A DNA stretch of 64,000 bases from Diploptera punctata (lineage: Eukaryota > Arthropoda > Insecta > Blattodea > Blaberidae): positions 1,252,001-1,316,000 of the forward strand of contig JASPKZ010007294.1 in NCBI GenBank assembly GCA_030220185.1. Reading direction: 5' to 3'. The translations under genes were made by a program, and so were the position numbers. This document shows positions 11,128 through 23,179 of this stretch, piece after piece. The notes under the pieces were generated by a model. The model searched no databases and was not told the origin of the DNA. It saw only the letters and a list, made by a program, of their open reading frames with translations. Numbering within the stretch: position 1 is the first letter of the stretch; each line of letters starts with the position of its first letter.

Positions 11128-11965
11128 TCTACATAATTCAATTAACCTTTCTCCATTTTCATTTAAAATGTTTTCTCCAAACTTTCCTACTACTGGATCT
11201 CCAAATTTACTTCCTCTTCATGTCTCCCAATAATATAAATTGTTTCCCAGCGCTAATTGTTCCTATTTCTTCATTAACTTTGTCATAAAATAAATCATTT
11301 TCTAGATTTGTCATTCCATTATGCGTATATTCCAAAAACTGTTAAATTATAGACCCATATATTCAAATCTAATTTTAAAATTATCTCATCAATGACTTCC
11401 CAATTTCTTATAGTGCCTTTCCATTTCTTATTAATCAACATTGAAACACCTCTTTTTGCTCTTCTATGTTTATCTACGCCACTGTAAAGGTGTATATAAT
11501 TGCCTAATGTTTCATTTCTTTGCCTTTCTTCTTTGTTTCTGTTAAAATTGCCAAATCTACTTTCATTGTATCTATTTCTTTAATTACTTCCTCCATTTTA
11601 TTTCTGCAGCCTTGAATATTCCATGTGCCAATTTTCAAAGTCCTTTTTTCTTAGCTTTAATCGTCCTAGAGTGTTTTTCCGAGGCATGATGTTTGGTTTT
11701 TTTGCATTTTTTTTCTTTTTATGATGAACGAGGAGCTGGCCCGATACATCAACCACCAACCTGGGGGGACGGGTAATTTTTGTTCAAGGTTTTCTTCCTC
11801 TAGCCTTTGAAAGTCCAGTATCTTACTGCAAGGGAGCAGCGCTAGTTTTGGTCCGCCCTGGGTATTTTATTTCCCCAGTACCCGCATATCTGGTGAGCAT
11901 TCCCCTATCCGCCACCTGGGGAGGCTTCCGATGGGAGTCTGGCAACTCCACACGGAGAGTTCTCT
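11128..11965 (-). mobile_element. EN-RT LINE, 5' part (LINE-1b)
   Basis: The 5' half of the element at 5680-8014. Reading on the minus strand from 11965: a GC-richer 5' leader with CCTCCCCAGGTGGCGGATAG, then the endonuclease N-terminus (LKIGTWNIQGCRNKMEEV, DLAILTETKKKG), then VVGKFGENILNENGERLIEL up to the insertion point. Removing the inserted element and one TSD copy joins ERLIELCR to QSSLKMWNGF in the same frame, which proves the two halves belong together. A GERLIE-like sequence is also expected there in this endonuclease family. Broken by stops, for example near 11520. Confidence 0.88.
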
Positions 11966-11969
11966 TCAA

Positions 11970-13030
11970 TTATTAAAATTTCTTGGGTAAAGGAAGTTAT
12001 TAAAATGTAAATATACAAAAGTGTGACGGATGGCGAGTGAAATAAAGGTATTCAAGGTGAGATTGGATTTAATCACTATAGAAATTATTTCAGTGCTCCT
12101 AAATATAATGGTTTGAGCTGAAGGTGACTTACATTTAACATTTTCGTTATAACGGATATGAACATACCGAATAGTAAAATGAATCATTACAAGTTTTATA
12201 AAATTCAAAATAATAAACCAACAGTATGTACGCAAATAAACAATGAAATTAATTATTGAAACTTATACAGTGATTTATTGAATATTTAAATCGTCTTTGT
12301 GCTTCCCTACGTTCCCTTGAGAAGAGAGTACGTAGCCGAGGCAACCCAACAACTTAAAACGTCACAAAATAAGTCTTACAAACAAATACTATTTCAAATT
12401 ACGCCGTAACTTGGAACATCTCACGGCTCTACATAAACAATAGTTGCTACAATATATGGGATGTTCCGAATTTCTCATTACAAACTTCTAGAATCTGTAG
12501 AAGAGACTGTGTATATCCGCTTTGAATAAGAACTGTTGACAGGAACCGTACCGTTTCCGCGGTGCAAGTACATAAATTTTGCATTAAGCGTTTAAATCTC
12601 CCGCGTCTTCCGGAGATAAATCTACATTAATTTAATGATTTATGACTCAATTAATTACATTTACACAACCCAACAATCACTGATTTCGTGACAATCTCCA
12701 ATGTCAAGGAAAACATAAAGATAGGCCTACTTTACTTTGTCACTGTAAGAAGATATTGTTAATACGCAAACGAACCAAACTTCTCTACTGTATTTAACAT
12801 TGTGGTTAGTTCTTATTCATTTACATCAGCGGTTCGATGTGACGACCACCAAGCTCATTGCACTCATTGTACGTGCAAATCATGTTCTTGCACAAATCTC
12901 ATTCTTACAGTAACAAACTCAGTTCTTCACATGTAATGTTGGACACAAATTCAGAATAATTGTTACATAAATTTCTCAATACTACACTGTACTTCAAGAA
13001 TTCAAAATTTAAAAATCTTTAGTTTGGCGG
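11970..13030. other. Intergenic, no gene seen
   Basis: No coding signature, tRNA or known repeat could be recognised in this stretch. Confidence 0.5.
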
Positions 13031-13111
13031 AATGAAGAAAAAAGAGAGATAGAAAAAAAGAAAAAAAGAGAAAAAGAGAGATAGAAAAAGAGAGGAGAGA
13101 AAAAGGGATTG
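13031..13111. repeat. Purine-rich (GAAA/GAGA)n tract
   Basis: About 80 bases of almost pure A and G on the plus strand, built from AGAGATAGAAAAAG-like blocks. Strongly strand-asymmetric, so it could form triplex-type structures, but no function is implied. Confidence 0.85.
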
Positions 13112-13315
13112 GATACCGATCTAAAGTAAAATTATTTGAGAGTCTGTGATGATTAGCTGGGTAAATTATATTGCACTGATGATGTCAATACACAAAAAAT
13201 TGTTATTTATGCAATGCGATAACCCATAACCTAATAATGTAATATCAGAATCAACGAACAATAGCCATGTTATAAGAGCTGTCTTTAAAATAATTCAATG
13301 TATTAATCAAATGTA

Positions 13316-13316
13316 A

Positions 13317-13356
<40 letters not shown>
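13316..13356. repeat. (TA)n microsatellite
   Basis: A TA run of about 40 bases, followed by CACACAC. Confidence 0.93.
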
Positions 13357-13363
<7 letters not shown>

Positions 13364-13410
13364 TGTATAGGCTATAGGCCTATACCTTATACATCTCTCA
13401 TGGAACACGA

Positions 13411-13535
13411 ATAGATTTTGATTTAGATTTATTTGGCCTGGTGGAGTTAAGGTCATGTAGCCTTCTCTTCCACCCACCAGGACAAACATATGTTACATAT
13501 AAATACAAAAAATATAATACTAAACAATTAATTAT
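13411..13535 (-). mobile_element. CR1/L2-like LINE 3' end fragment
   Basis: The plus strand reads TTATTTGGCCTGGTGGAGTT, then AAGGTCATGTAGCCTTCTCTTCCACCC (shown in part as AGCCTTCTCTTCCACCCACC). This matches the 3' UTR block found at 18.72, 50.27 and 57.68 kb, whose consensus includes GGCAGAGTTAAGGCC and a CTTCTCTTCCACTCAAC motif. Diverged from the other copies and lacking an obvious (TTA)n tail; a TA run takes that position. Confidence 0.7.
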
Positions 13536-13539
13536 CTGT

Positions 13540-16500
13540 CAAATTAAACCCCTCCATTTGGGGTTCATACAACTGGGGGCTATGATGTCTAGCCTTAAGA
13601 TGGCAATCCCATCGTACATTTCACTCTGCGGAACGCCAGTAACGTACCCAGAGGAAGTACTTTATTACTAAAAGTCTCATAGATAATGGAAACAGGACTG
13701 TCCCAACGTTGACAACCTTGGCTAGAAACAGGAACAAAGATTTAGGCAGAAATGAAATAATGAAAATAGGAGTTTGGGATCCCAAAGGTGTCACAAATAA
13801 AGCAACTTAACTAGAAAATGAACTAGACATCATGGATGTAGGTGTTGCTGTAATTCCAGAAACTAAAAAGAAATTAAAAGGATCAGTCGAATTAGAGAAA
13901 TATGTAATGATTTTATGATGGGGTATCACGAGAGAAAAGAGCAGCAGCTGGAATTGCAATATTAATACGAAGAAAATGGAAGAATAGAATTCACAGTTAT
14001 GAGTATTTCAATGAAAGAATAATAAAAAATAAGGTTAAAAACGGTGAGAAATTATGTAACGATAATAGGTGTTTACAATCCAGGGGAAGGTAAATTAGAA
14101 GAATGTACAGACTTTTATGAAAATCTACAGAAACAAATTAATAAAGTTAATCCAAATGACTATTTAATAATAGCTGGAGATTATAATGCCAGAATTGGCA
14201 ATAAACATATTAAAATATAAGGGGGAAACATGGAGAAACAACCCAAAATAAAAATGGAAGACTTCTAATAGATTTTACAAATTATAATAATTTAAGAATT
14301 ACAAACACCTTTTTTCCACATCGAGATATACATAAATACACTTGGCCAGCAAGAGGACAAAGAAGCATAATAGACTACACTATAGTCAATGAAAATTTTA
14401 TAAGTTAGTGCTTCATACAAGAGTATTTAGAAGATGTGATATTGGTTCTGACCATTACCTTCTAATTACTAAATTAACAATATCAGCAAAGTGGAAAAGA
14501 AGTAAAATTAAAACGGCAAACAAAACAAATGAACAAAGTTTTAAAGTGCACCTACTTCAAGATGAGTCGATTAGAAATGTATATCAACAACGACTAGATC
14601 TATATATAAAACAAAATGCTATAAGTATATATATATTAATACAGAAAGGAAGAATTAAAAGATTATATAATACAGGCTGCTTCAGAATCACTGGGAACTA
14701 GAAATAAAAGATATAATAATAAAAGATTAAAAATTTGCAACGATGAAATAGCAAAACTGGTTAAGGAAAAAAAAGATGCATACTTGAGATATTTGAATAT
14801 GAGAACAGATGAAAACCTAATTGAATACAAAAAAAGAAATGCCCTTGCTCGAAAAGAAATTAGAACAATTAAAAGGAGTTCATGGGAAAAATATATTAGT
14901 GACCTGGAACATGATTTACATGGACGACAAGATAAAACCTACAAGATTCTAAAACACATTAATAATCAGGAAAAATATCAACTCAAATTGAACATAATTT
15001 CTGAGGATAAATGGATATCTTATTTCAAACGTCTATGGACAGAACAATCAGATGATGTGGAAATAAACTTATCATTAATTGACGAAAATATAGATCCAAT
15101 TTTTTTCGAAGAATTAATAACTGTCTTCAATCATTGTAAAAACAAAAAAACTCCTGGCATTGATAATATTAATAATGAATGGCTCTATTCAACTAAAACA
15201 ACGTATCTTAGATTTGTTGAATATATGCTGGAAGACTGGTCATATCCCAGAAGAATGGAAGACGGCCAAAATATATCATATTTATAAAATCGTCATGATT
15301 GTCAAAATTACAGAGGCATAAATATCTTGGGTACCTGTTATAAAATGACCTATATTGAAAAATCGTTTAAATGTAATTATGGAAAGTATTATTCTAGAAG
15401 CCCAGAATGGATTCAGGAAAGGCAGATCCTATTCAGATTGCATTTTCACTATCAATCAAATAATTGAGAAACATAGAGAATATAATCTACCAACTTTTAT
15501 GGCATTTATAGATCTTGAAAAGGCATTTGACAAAGTTAACAGAAATAAATTGTGGAATATAATGAAAGAGAAAGGAGTACCTCATCACCTAATAAATGCA
15601 ATAAAAAGTCTATATGTAGAAAATAAAGTAACAATAGAAACTGGAGGCAAAAATAAAAAACAATATAACAGCAATAATGAATAGAGGTGTAAGACAGGGA
15701 TGTCCACTTTCGTCCTCCCTTTTTAATAATTATATTGGCGATATCATATATAATTGGCAGATAAATTTGGACTCACATTTCAAAATAAGAAATAAGATTT
15801 TAGATACCTTACTTTTTGCAGACGACCAAGTTCTAATATCTAGTTCAGAAGATGGTCTACAGAAATCGCTCTTTCAGTTACATAACATTACACAGAAATA
15901 TAATTTCAAAATATTAATAAGTAAAACGAAAATCCTAGCTTTTAAGGGATCAGATACCGTAAGAGCTAAAATAATTCTGGAGGGGAAACCCATTGAACAA
16001 GTGAACCATTTTAAATACCTGGGTTATGAAATCTCCTATTTTAAAAATGAAGATCTATTTAACAAACTTAATAATTTTAATTATATATGTGGAACAATCA
16101 AAAGGGTATTTAAAAGCACAAGGAAAGAAACAAAACTAAAATTTTATAAAGTATTGGCAGTCCCCTTACTATTGTATGGAAGTGAATTTTGGGGTTTAAC
16201 TAAAAGAGAAGAGAAGATCATAGAAGCAGCTTGAATGAGATTTCTGAGAAGTGTGGCTGGTTGCAGCAAACTTCTAGATAAGAGAAGAAGTGAAGATATT
16301 AGAGATGAGTTAAATATCTTTAAACTCTTAGATAGAATAAAAGGATCTAGAAAAAATGGAAATACATGTTCAAAGAATGGAAGATGATCGCATTCCCAAA
16401 ATTATACTTAAATACAATCCAAAAGGACGCAGGAGTGTTGGTAGACCGAAGAAGAGATGGATCCAACTTTTGAATGAGAATCTATGAGACCGGAACAAGC

Positions 16501-16541
16501 CACATGGGCTTAATCCGTGAATGTTGATGATGATGATGATT
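13540..16541 (+). mobile_element. EN-RT LINE, nearly full length, mutated (LINE-3)
   Basis: The same family as LINE-1 and LINE-2. The endonuclease is scattered across frames: KIGVWDPKGV near 13765, IPETKKKLKG near 13855, IAGDYNARIGN near 14170, and SDHYLLITKLTISAKW (14441-14490). The linker and RT run 14784-16234: TFMAFIDLEKAFDKVNRNKL, NRGVRQGCPLSSSLFN, LLFADDQVLISSSEDGLQ, HFKYLGYEISYF and LLYGSEFWGLTKREEK. The C-terminal domain (16235-16480) has HVQRMEDDRIPK and GRPKKRW spread over a frameshift. It ends in GTTGATGATGATGATGATTT. RT box F-A-D-D and the KAFDKV aspartate are kept, but at least four frameshifts or stops make it inactive. Confidence 0.88.
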
Positions 16542-16544
16542 TAA

Positions 16545-17174
16545 ATAATAATGAAAACAATGTATAATAATACAATAAAATTAAATACAATTAAAATTAA
16601 ATTAATGATAGAATGTATACACAAAGTATAACAGCTCGAATCTATTATACATAAAAAGAAAAGAAAGAAAAAAATACAAAGAAAATAATATACTATAGCG
16701 AATTAGTCTATCGCTTATTATACGTACAAGGTATTAGGTAAATGTATTAACAAATCTTAAAACTATTTTCATTAAACAATCAAAAATAAATTATTAATTT
16801 TTAAGAACAAATATTAGCGAGTTGTTTCTGTTAATAATCTTATTTTCAATTTGTTTCTGAAAGATGGTAAAGTTTGTCATTCTCTGACATAGAGTGGAAG
16901 CGAATACTCCCCAGGGTGAGTTTCTTGAGGAAGCTAATTTAGTTATGCTTGTATCACTACCGATATCAATGAATTACATGTGAATGAACTGTAACCATTT
17001 CTTAAAAGTTAATTGAAAATGAAACTCTGAATAATATGAGCATATAAAGGGAGAGAAGTTGCAAAATGTTTCAATAATATTAATACTAATTAACATGTAT
17101 TTAGATTTTGAGTATTGAACATCAAAACCCAACAGTAAATAAAGTCTATAGGCCTATTACAGTTTTTACAAAAT
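16545..17174. other. Intergenic, no gene seen
   Basis: AT-rich sequence following the LINE tail. No coding or structural signal was recognised. Confidence 0.5.
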
Positions 17175-18575
17175 AATAATAATCGTCCTCATCATCTGCA
17201 TTCATGGATTAGGTCTGTTGACCCGTTTCGACTTCAGCCCATCTCTTTCTAGGTCTGCCCACATCCTGGGGTGCCTTTGGTTTGTATTTTGTTATTTGTT
17301 TTGGATATCTATCTTTCATTCTGTCTTTGTGTTGCTTCCATTTTTGTCTATATGTATCTATTTTATCAGTTATTGCAAATATTTCAAGTTCCTGTCTTAT
17401 TTCTGTGTTCTTGATTCTGTCTTCCTTAGTGCACCCTTTAACAGATCTCAAAAATTTCATTTCTGCCGCCGTTATCCTACTTAGATCTTGTTTTTATGTA
17501 TCCGGCTTCTTATCCATAGAGCAGTACCGGTACTGCCAACGTTTTATAAAATTTCAATTGTGTCTCTCTTGTTGTTTTATTATTTAGTGATCGTTTTATC
17601 GTACCACATATTCCCTCGAATTTTGCTATTTTATTAGTTATATCATTATCATAATTAAATGAAATGTCACATCCTAGATAATTGAGATGGTTCACCTGTT
17701 CTATGATTTTGTTTCCTATTACTATTTTGGATCTGATTTGATTTTTCCCTTGGAATGTCATTACCTTAGTTTTTTCTATGGATATTTTGAGATTATATTA
17801 TTCACATATATTATGTAATTTAAAAATATTCCTTTGAAGCTCATATTCCGTATTTGTTATTATTACCTGGTCATCAGCATATAATAATGTTTTAAAATAG
17901 TGTGTTTTATCTAATTTTATTCCTTTATTTGTTTCTTCGTTCCATTTTTTTATTATATCATTGATGCATAGGTTAAACAAAACTGGAGAGATACTGCATC
18001 CTTGTTTAACTCCTTGATTAGTATGAATTTTATTTTTACTTACTTCATTTCTAGTTTTTATAACAAAATTTGTGTTCCAGTACAAACTCTTTATAGCTGC
18101 TATTAAGTGTTTCGGGATTCCTTTTTCTTTTAAAATTGTCCAAAGTTTTCCTCTGTCTACTTTATCAAATGCCTTGACAAAATCAATAAAAGCCATGTGT
18201 GTATCCTTGTTATATTCTCTTCTTTTGTTTATAAATTCTTTTATCGTAAATATGTTATCCATACATGAACGCCCTGGTCTGAATCCACTTTGTTCTTCTG
18301 TTAACATTAATTCTGCTATTTGTTTTAACCTAAATGTTAAGATTCTTGAGTATATTTTATAGCATGCAATTAAAATGCTTATTCCTCTGTAGTTGTTGCA
18401 GTCGATACGTTCTCCTTTCTTAAAAATACATTGTACTATTGCTGTTGTCCAGGTTTCTGGTATTGTTGCTTGTTTCCAACATAAATTAAAAAATGTAATA
18501 ATCTCAGTTTAAAAAAAATCCTCCATATGTTATTAATTCCATATTAATTCCGTCTATTCCAGCTGCCTTTCTGTT
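17175..18575 (-). mobile_element. EN-RT LINE, 5'-truncated (LINE-4)
   Basis: Minus-strand RT. It enters at about 18575 with GIDGINMELITYGG, then CNNYRGISILIACYKIYSRI and LTEEQSGFRPGRSCMDNIF. Next come HMAFIDFVKAFDKVDRGKLW, NQGVKQGCSISPVLFNLCI and TLLYADDQVIITNTEYELQ (18307-17798), then NHLNYLGCDISFNYD and LLYG (17761-17510). The C-terminal domain MKFLRSVKGCTKEDRI ... GRPRKRW follows (17460-17209). A run of more than 160 open codons over the palm, with YADD intact, suggests moderate age. There is a stop between fingers/palm and thumb near 17795 and a frameshift near 17505. The endonuclease is missing; the 5' side abuts the (AAT)n tail of the next element. Confidence 0.9.
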
Positions 18576-18577
18576 CT

Positions 18578-18960
<383 letters not shown>

Positions 18961-18966
18961 TAAATA

Positions 18967-19725
18967 TTGAATGCTACGGAACATGTGACGACACGTAGTG
19001 ACACCACACAAGAATTAACAACCACCAGCTCTCAGGACCTAACATCTAGCAGCAGAATTAAGAACTTCAAAAACCCAACCCTGGATTACAACACAATACA
19101 AGATACAATTACAAATAATATCACGCAAACCATACATCAAATAATGGAAGCACTAACAAACAATTTGAAAGGTCTAATACAAGAAGAAATTAAAAATACT
19201 CAGAAGGAAGAAACAAAACAACAACAGAAACATACTCACACAAATCCAAAGGCTGATCAGAACACAGGAAGCGAAATACATCTCCCATCGACAAGTGAGG
19301 TAGTGCAAGAAGAGCAACAAGAACAAGAACAACATGCAAATGAGGAACCATGGAGACAAGTCACCCGCCGAAGAGGCAGACGACCTGCAAGACAACAACC
19401 AGCCATGACCGGTGCCGGACCGAGTGATGATGACTTACAAGCAGTAGACAAGATGGCCTGGCTCTTCGTGGGTAGACTGAAACCCCAAACAACCACTGGC
19501 ACTATTAAAAATTTCCTAGCAAAAAAAAAAAAAAAAAGGAATTAAAGAAAATGTGACATGTGAAGAACTGCCAACTAAAGGGAGTACGAAAGCTTTTAAG
19601 TTAGGAATCCCATTTAATTTCCTAGAGAAAGCAAATGAAGCGGAATTCTGGCCAGCAGGAATAACAGTCAGGCGTTTCCGCTTTCCCCGTTTTTTTCGAG
19701 ACAACGGAGCGGAATTCACCGAATG
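18967..19725 (+). pseudogene. LINE-5 ORF1 (nucleic-acid-binding protein), frameshifted
   Basis: Opens with MNATEHVTTRSDTTQEL and continues with a Q/E/T-rich low-complexity region (about residues 60-130) and a basic RRRGRRPARQQ patch. A folded domain begins at KMAWLFVGRLKPQTTTGTIK. The frame breaks in a run of 17 A (19521-19537). On the far side the same domain resumes (GIKENVTCEELPTKGSTKAF, then AEFWPAGITVRRFRFPRF) to a stop near 19723. ORF1 proteins of Jockey/I-group LINEs package the RNA; I saw no clear zinc-knuckle. Length and start are plausible because the ATG lies just after the upstream element ends. Confidence 0.7.
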
Positions 19726-19734
19726 AGACACAAA

Positions 19735-20455
19735 AGCAACTCAGACTAAGGACACTAAATTGGAACATAGAAGGACTTAAAACTATATTATCACTAGTTC
19801 CCGATAATTTCTTTAAGGCTTACGACATAGTGTTCTTAACAGAAACCTTCCTTACAGATGATTGGAATACAATAAACACACATTACTCGATCAATATCTT
19901 GGCAGAACAAGGCCCAATGGGCAGACCCAAAGACGGAATCACCTGTCTAATCAAAGAAATCTTCTCACCTTTCGCAGTTTCATATAAATAAAAAATGCCC
20001 TAGTAGTAAGGACCGCCATATGCACTCTTATATGTGTATATTTCCAACCAGAGTTCTCACCAGCTAATATTATAGACGAAATCAGTCAATATTTGAACAC
20101 CATCACTGGATATGACCCTGTCATACTCGCAGGAGACCTGAACTGTCGTATAGTTATTGTCTCACAAAAAACAGCAGAAGTTGTGAACTACCTCCAAGAA
20201 GAAGGCTTTATGCTAGTTAATAACCAGGCAACTAAAACCTATGTCAGCCATAATGGTTCAAGCGCCATAGACTTAATATTTATCAATTCCAAATTTAAAT
20301 CATTGAAACAAAACATCATCCCAGAAGTGGAGAGGAAACACCTGCCCCTAAAAAACAACACTACAGCTAGAGAATGTAACAAGGAAGAGATCAGAAAACC
20401 CAATCAAACTAAGCAGAAAAGCCGATCTATCAGCATTGGACAATGTCAATACTAA
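19735..20455 (+). pseudogene. LINE-5 endonuclease domain, broken
   Basis: An apurinic-type endonuclease fold in fragments: LRLRTLNWNIEGLKTI (about 19745), DIVFLTETFLTDDWNT (about 19825), then a frameshift, then YDPVILAGDLNCRI (about 20111) and AIDLIFINSKFK (about 20263). The WN, TET and GDLN boxes that carry metal-binding residues are recognisable, but the final SDH box is not clear. The last open frame (20093-20455) overlaps the start of the next ORF in another frame, so EN and RT were once one polyprotein. Confidence 0.72.
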
Positions 20456-22469
20456 AACAACAACAACATTAATGCAAACTAAAACAGTGAATGAAGCAGC
20501 TTCTCTGATAGAAGAACTGATTCTAAAGACTACTCATATACTAGATAATATAAATCGAAAGTCTAAGCCATGGTTCAACAAAGAATGCTATGAAGCCAGA
20601 AGAAAAGCCATTAACGCTATGCATAATGCAAGAACAACGGGATCAGCGGATGAGTTGGACTTATACGTTAGACTGAGAAGAGAGTACAAAATCAAGATAA
20701 AAGAATCACAGAGGCTATTCTGGGAGGAAGAGGAAAAACGGTTAATTGATATGGCCAAGCAAAGTCCATACAAAGCTCTTCAACCAAAGCAACCGAAATT
20801 CCCAAGAAATATCCCAATGGAGGTATGGGAGAGACATTTAAGTTCAATCTTGCAGGCTAGAGACACACGCCCGGCAAGCTCTCCAATGATTCAGGTCCAA
20901 ATGCAAGGTACAGAATTTTTCACAGAAAAAGAAGTAATTCACACTATTATGAGTACAAAATACAATGAAGCATGTGGTTCAGATAACATATATAATGAAC
21001 ACCTGAAAACTACACTCCCTGTGCTAACGAAACCACTCACAGCTCTCTTCAACGAATGCTTAAAACAAGGAGCTATACCAGATAGATGGAAAACGTCAAA
21101 GGTAATAATGCTTTACAAGGGAAAATGCAATACGGCTGACCCAAATGCGTATAGGGGCATTGACTTAGAGAATACTCTTCTCAAGACCCTTACAACATTA
21201 CTATGCAAGCGTCTCAGATGTCTTATTGATGAGAAACTAGCAGATTCACAGTTTGGATTCAGAAGTGGGAGATCAACGACACAAGCTGTACATTGTCTCC
21301 AATCTGATATAGAAACAGCCATAGCAAACCGTGGAGGAAAGCTACATGCTATATTTATTGACTACTCCAAGGCGTTCGACACAATAAATAGAACCATCCT
21401 AATGAAGAAATTGGAAAACGCTATAGGTCTAAAACATTACCTACTACCGCCTATTAGAGACCTCCTCACCAACAACTGGGTGGAAATAAGTGACGGTATA
21501 GACAAATCAAACCTGATACAGCAAACTGTGGGGGTACTGCAGGGGGACCCGTTAAGCCCTTTGCTGTTCATTTTAGCTACAGCGGACATCATCAAGGCAA
21601 TAAAACCTGACAACGTAAACCTGCTTATGTACGCAGATGACATGGTATTGACCTCAACTTCGGATAGTGATCTGCAGAAAGCCTTCAACCAATTACTGGA
21701 CTGGGCAAAAGAAAATGAACTGACACTAAATGAAGAGAAAACAGTCTCCATGACCTTTAGAAAAGGGGGCAGACGTGGCATTTTCTACATCGATGGAAAA
21801 GCACTAAAATCAGTAACTAGCTTCACGTATCTGGGAGTCACTTTCCAAACACAGGGAAGCGTGTTTACAAACCATGTAAATGACAGAGTAAATGCTGCGA
21901 TAAGAGCCATAAGCGACATTAAGTCAATAAACAAACTCTCACTAGAAACAGCCCTACAACTTTTTGAACTTAAAGTTGATCCCGTTGCAACATATGGGTT
22001 AGAGAACATATGGGTCCATTTAAAGAAAACGAACCTAGAAAAATTAGAGAAACTAAAAGCCACATACCTAAAAAGGGTGCTCTGTCTCTCCAGATACACG
22101 CCCTCACGACTTGTATATGAACTCTCCAATCTACGTAGAAGAGCTGAGGCTAAAGTTCCTATACCAGTGACACCAGCTTACCAGGACCTCCTGCAAGAAC
22201 TCCACGAGAAGAAACGCAAAATATGGGAAGAATTCTATATTACTGACGCCATGACAAACCGTGAATGGACTCAGGGAGGATATGAATTGCGCCACACAGT
22301 GACCAGACTCGCTGTGCATGGATTTCACCACAAGCTGTGCAGCAACCAGAGATTCCACGAGCCCAGCCCAGACTGCATGTGTGCAAGATGTGGCGAACAG
22401 TGCGAGAAATATCATGTGTTAAACTGTAGGATGAGATCAGAATCATTGTTGAAACTCTGCAGTGACTAA
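20436..22469 (+). CDS. LINE-5 reverse transcriptase ORF (677 codons, open)
   Basis: The longest open frame in the window. Linker region first, with KPWFNKECYEARRKAI near residue 47. RT motifs in order: IPDRWKTSKVIMLYKGK, NAYRGIDLENTLLKTL, SQFGFRSGRSTTQAV, HAIFIDYSKAFDTINR (first catalytic Asp), VGVLQGDPLSPLLFILA, NLLMYADDMVLTSTSDS (YADD catalytic pair) and SFTYLGVTFQTQGSV. The C-terminus has a Cys/His cluster, CMCARCGEQCEKYHVLNC, like the terminal zinc motif of Jockey/I/R1-group LINEs. No internal stop. ORF1 and EN upstream are frameshifted, so the copy is unlikely to be autonomous, but this ORF could still be translated. The start is arbitrary because upstream EN is fused in other copies. 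Confidence 0.88.
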   Translation: MDNVNTKTTTTLMQTKTVNEAASLIEELILKTTHILDNINRKSKPWFNKECYEARRKAINAMHNARTTGSADELDLYVRLRREYKIKIKESQRLFWEEEEKRLIDMAKQSPYKALQPKQPKFPRNIPMEVWERHLSSILQARDTRPASSPMIQVQMQGTEFFTEKEVIHTIMSTKYNEACGSDNIYNEHLKTTLPVLTKPLTALFNECLKQGAIPDRWKTSKVIMLYKGKCNTADPNAYRGIDLENTLLKTLTTLLCKRLRCLIDEKLADSQFGFRSGRSTTQAVHCLQSDIETAIANRGGKLHAIFIDYSKAFDTINRTILMKKLENAIGLKHYLLPPIRDLLTNNWVEISDGIDKSNLIQQTVGVLQGDPLSPLLFILATADIIKAIKPDNVNLLMYADDMVLTSTSDSDLQKAFNQLLDWAKENELTLNEEKTVSMTFRKGGRRGIFYIDGKALKSVTSFTYLGVTFQTQGSVFTNHVNDRVNAAIRAISDIKSINKLSLETALQLFELKVDPVATYGLENIWVHLKKTNLEKLEKLKATYLKRVLCLSRYTPSRLVYELSNLRRRAEAKVPIPVTPAYQDLLQELHEKKRKIWEEFYITDAMTNREWTQGGYELRHTVTRLAVHGFHHKLCSNQRFHEPSPDCMCARCGEQCEKYHVLNCRMRSESLLKLCSD

Positions 22470-22640
22470 GAACAATCTTCTTTGCACGCTGTGCGCATTT
22501 CTTATTTTATTATATTGATGTGGTACTATTGAAAACATTTTTTTAATACTTTATTGATCCTAGTGACTGGACTGTTAACGCTCTATCGGCATCAATTTAG
22601 ATTTTTCTCAACTAAATATAATTTAATATAGTCTAGTATA
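22470..22640 (+). other. Probable LINE-5 3' UTR
   Basis: Non-coding sequence directly after the RT stop. No poly(A) or microsatellite tail is clear, so the end of the element is approximate. Confidence 0.4.
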
Positions 22641-22659
22641 ATATTAAACAGTTAAGGAA

Positions 22660-23175
22660 ACTAATCCTTTTACGAGCAAAACGAGGCCACTTGTAGTGCG
22701 AAATAACCTGAAGCGAATATTAAAATGTCATCGCGCATTTTCAGCAACATTTTTTTTAAGAGGAACATATTCTTCGAAAACCAGAGAAATCGTAGCATTA
22801 AGTGAAAACCGAAATTTTAAAATCGTTCTAGCAGCCGCCAATTTTGCTTGTTGACAACGAAATTTAACATACGATATTTGAATAAGGAAATTAAAATCCA
22901 ATACGTTAAACAGCAAAATCAGTAATGAGAGAGATGATATTTCCGTGGAAATAGTTCTGTACTTGTGTATCCCCAAGTCCTCCATAGTGTGAGTTACATA
23001 ACCGAAGTAATAGTTTTGCGCTTACTTCCTCACATATATCAACGAATTTCAAATGGTTAGTGGGCCTAGTAGACATATTTTTGTCTTCTCGCAAAACAAT
23101 TCATAGGCTGTATACTATTCAAGTAAGAAAACAAATACATAACATGTAATTCCAAAATTGGAATATTAGGAGTGG
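22660..23175. other. Intergenic, no gene seen
   Basis: No recognisable coding or repeat signature. Confidence 0.45.
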
Positions 23176-23179
23176 AAGT

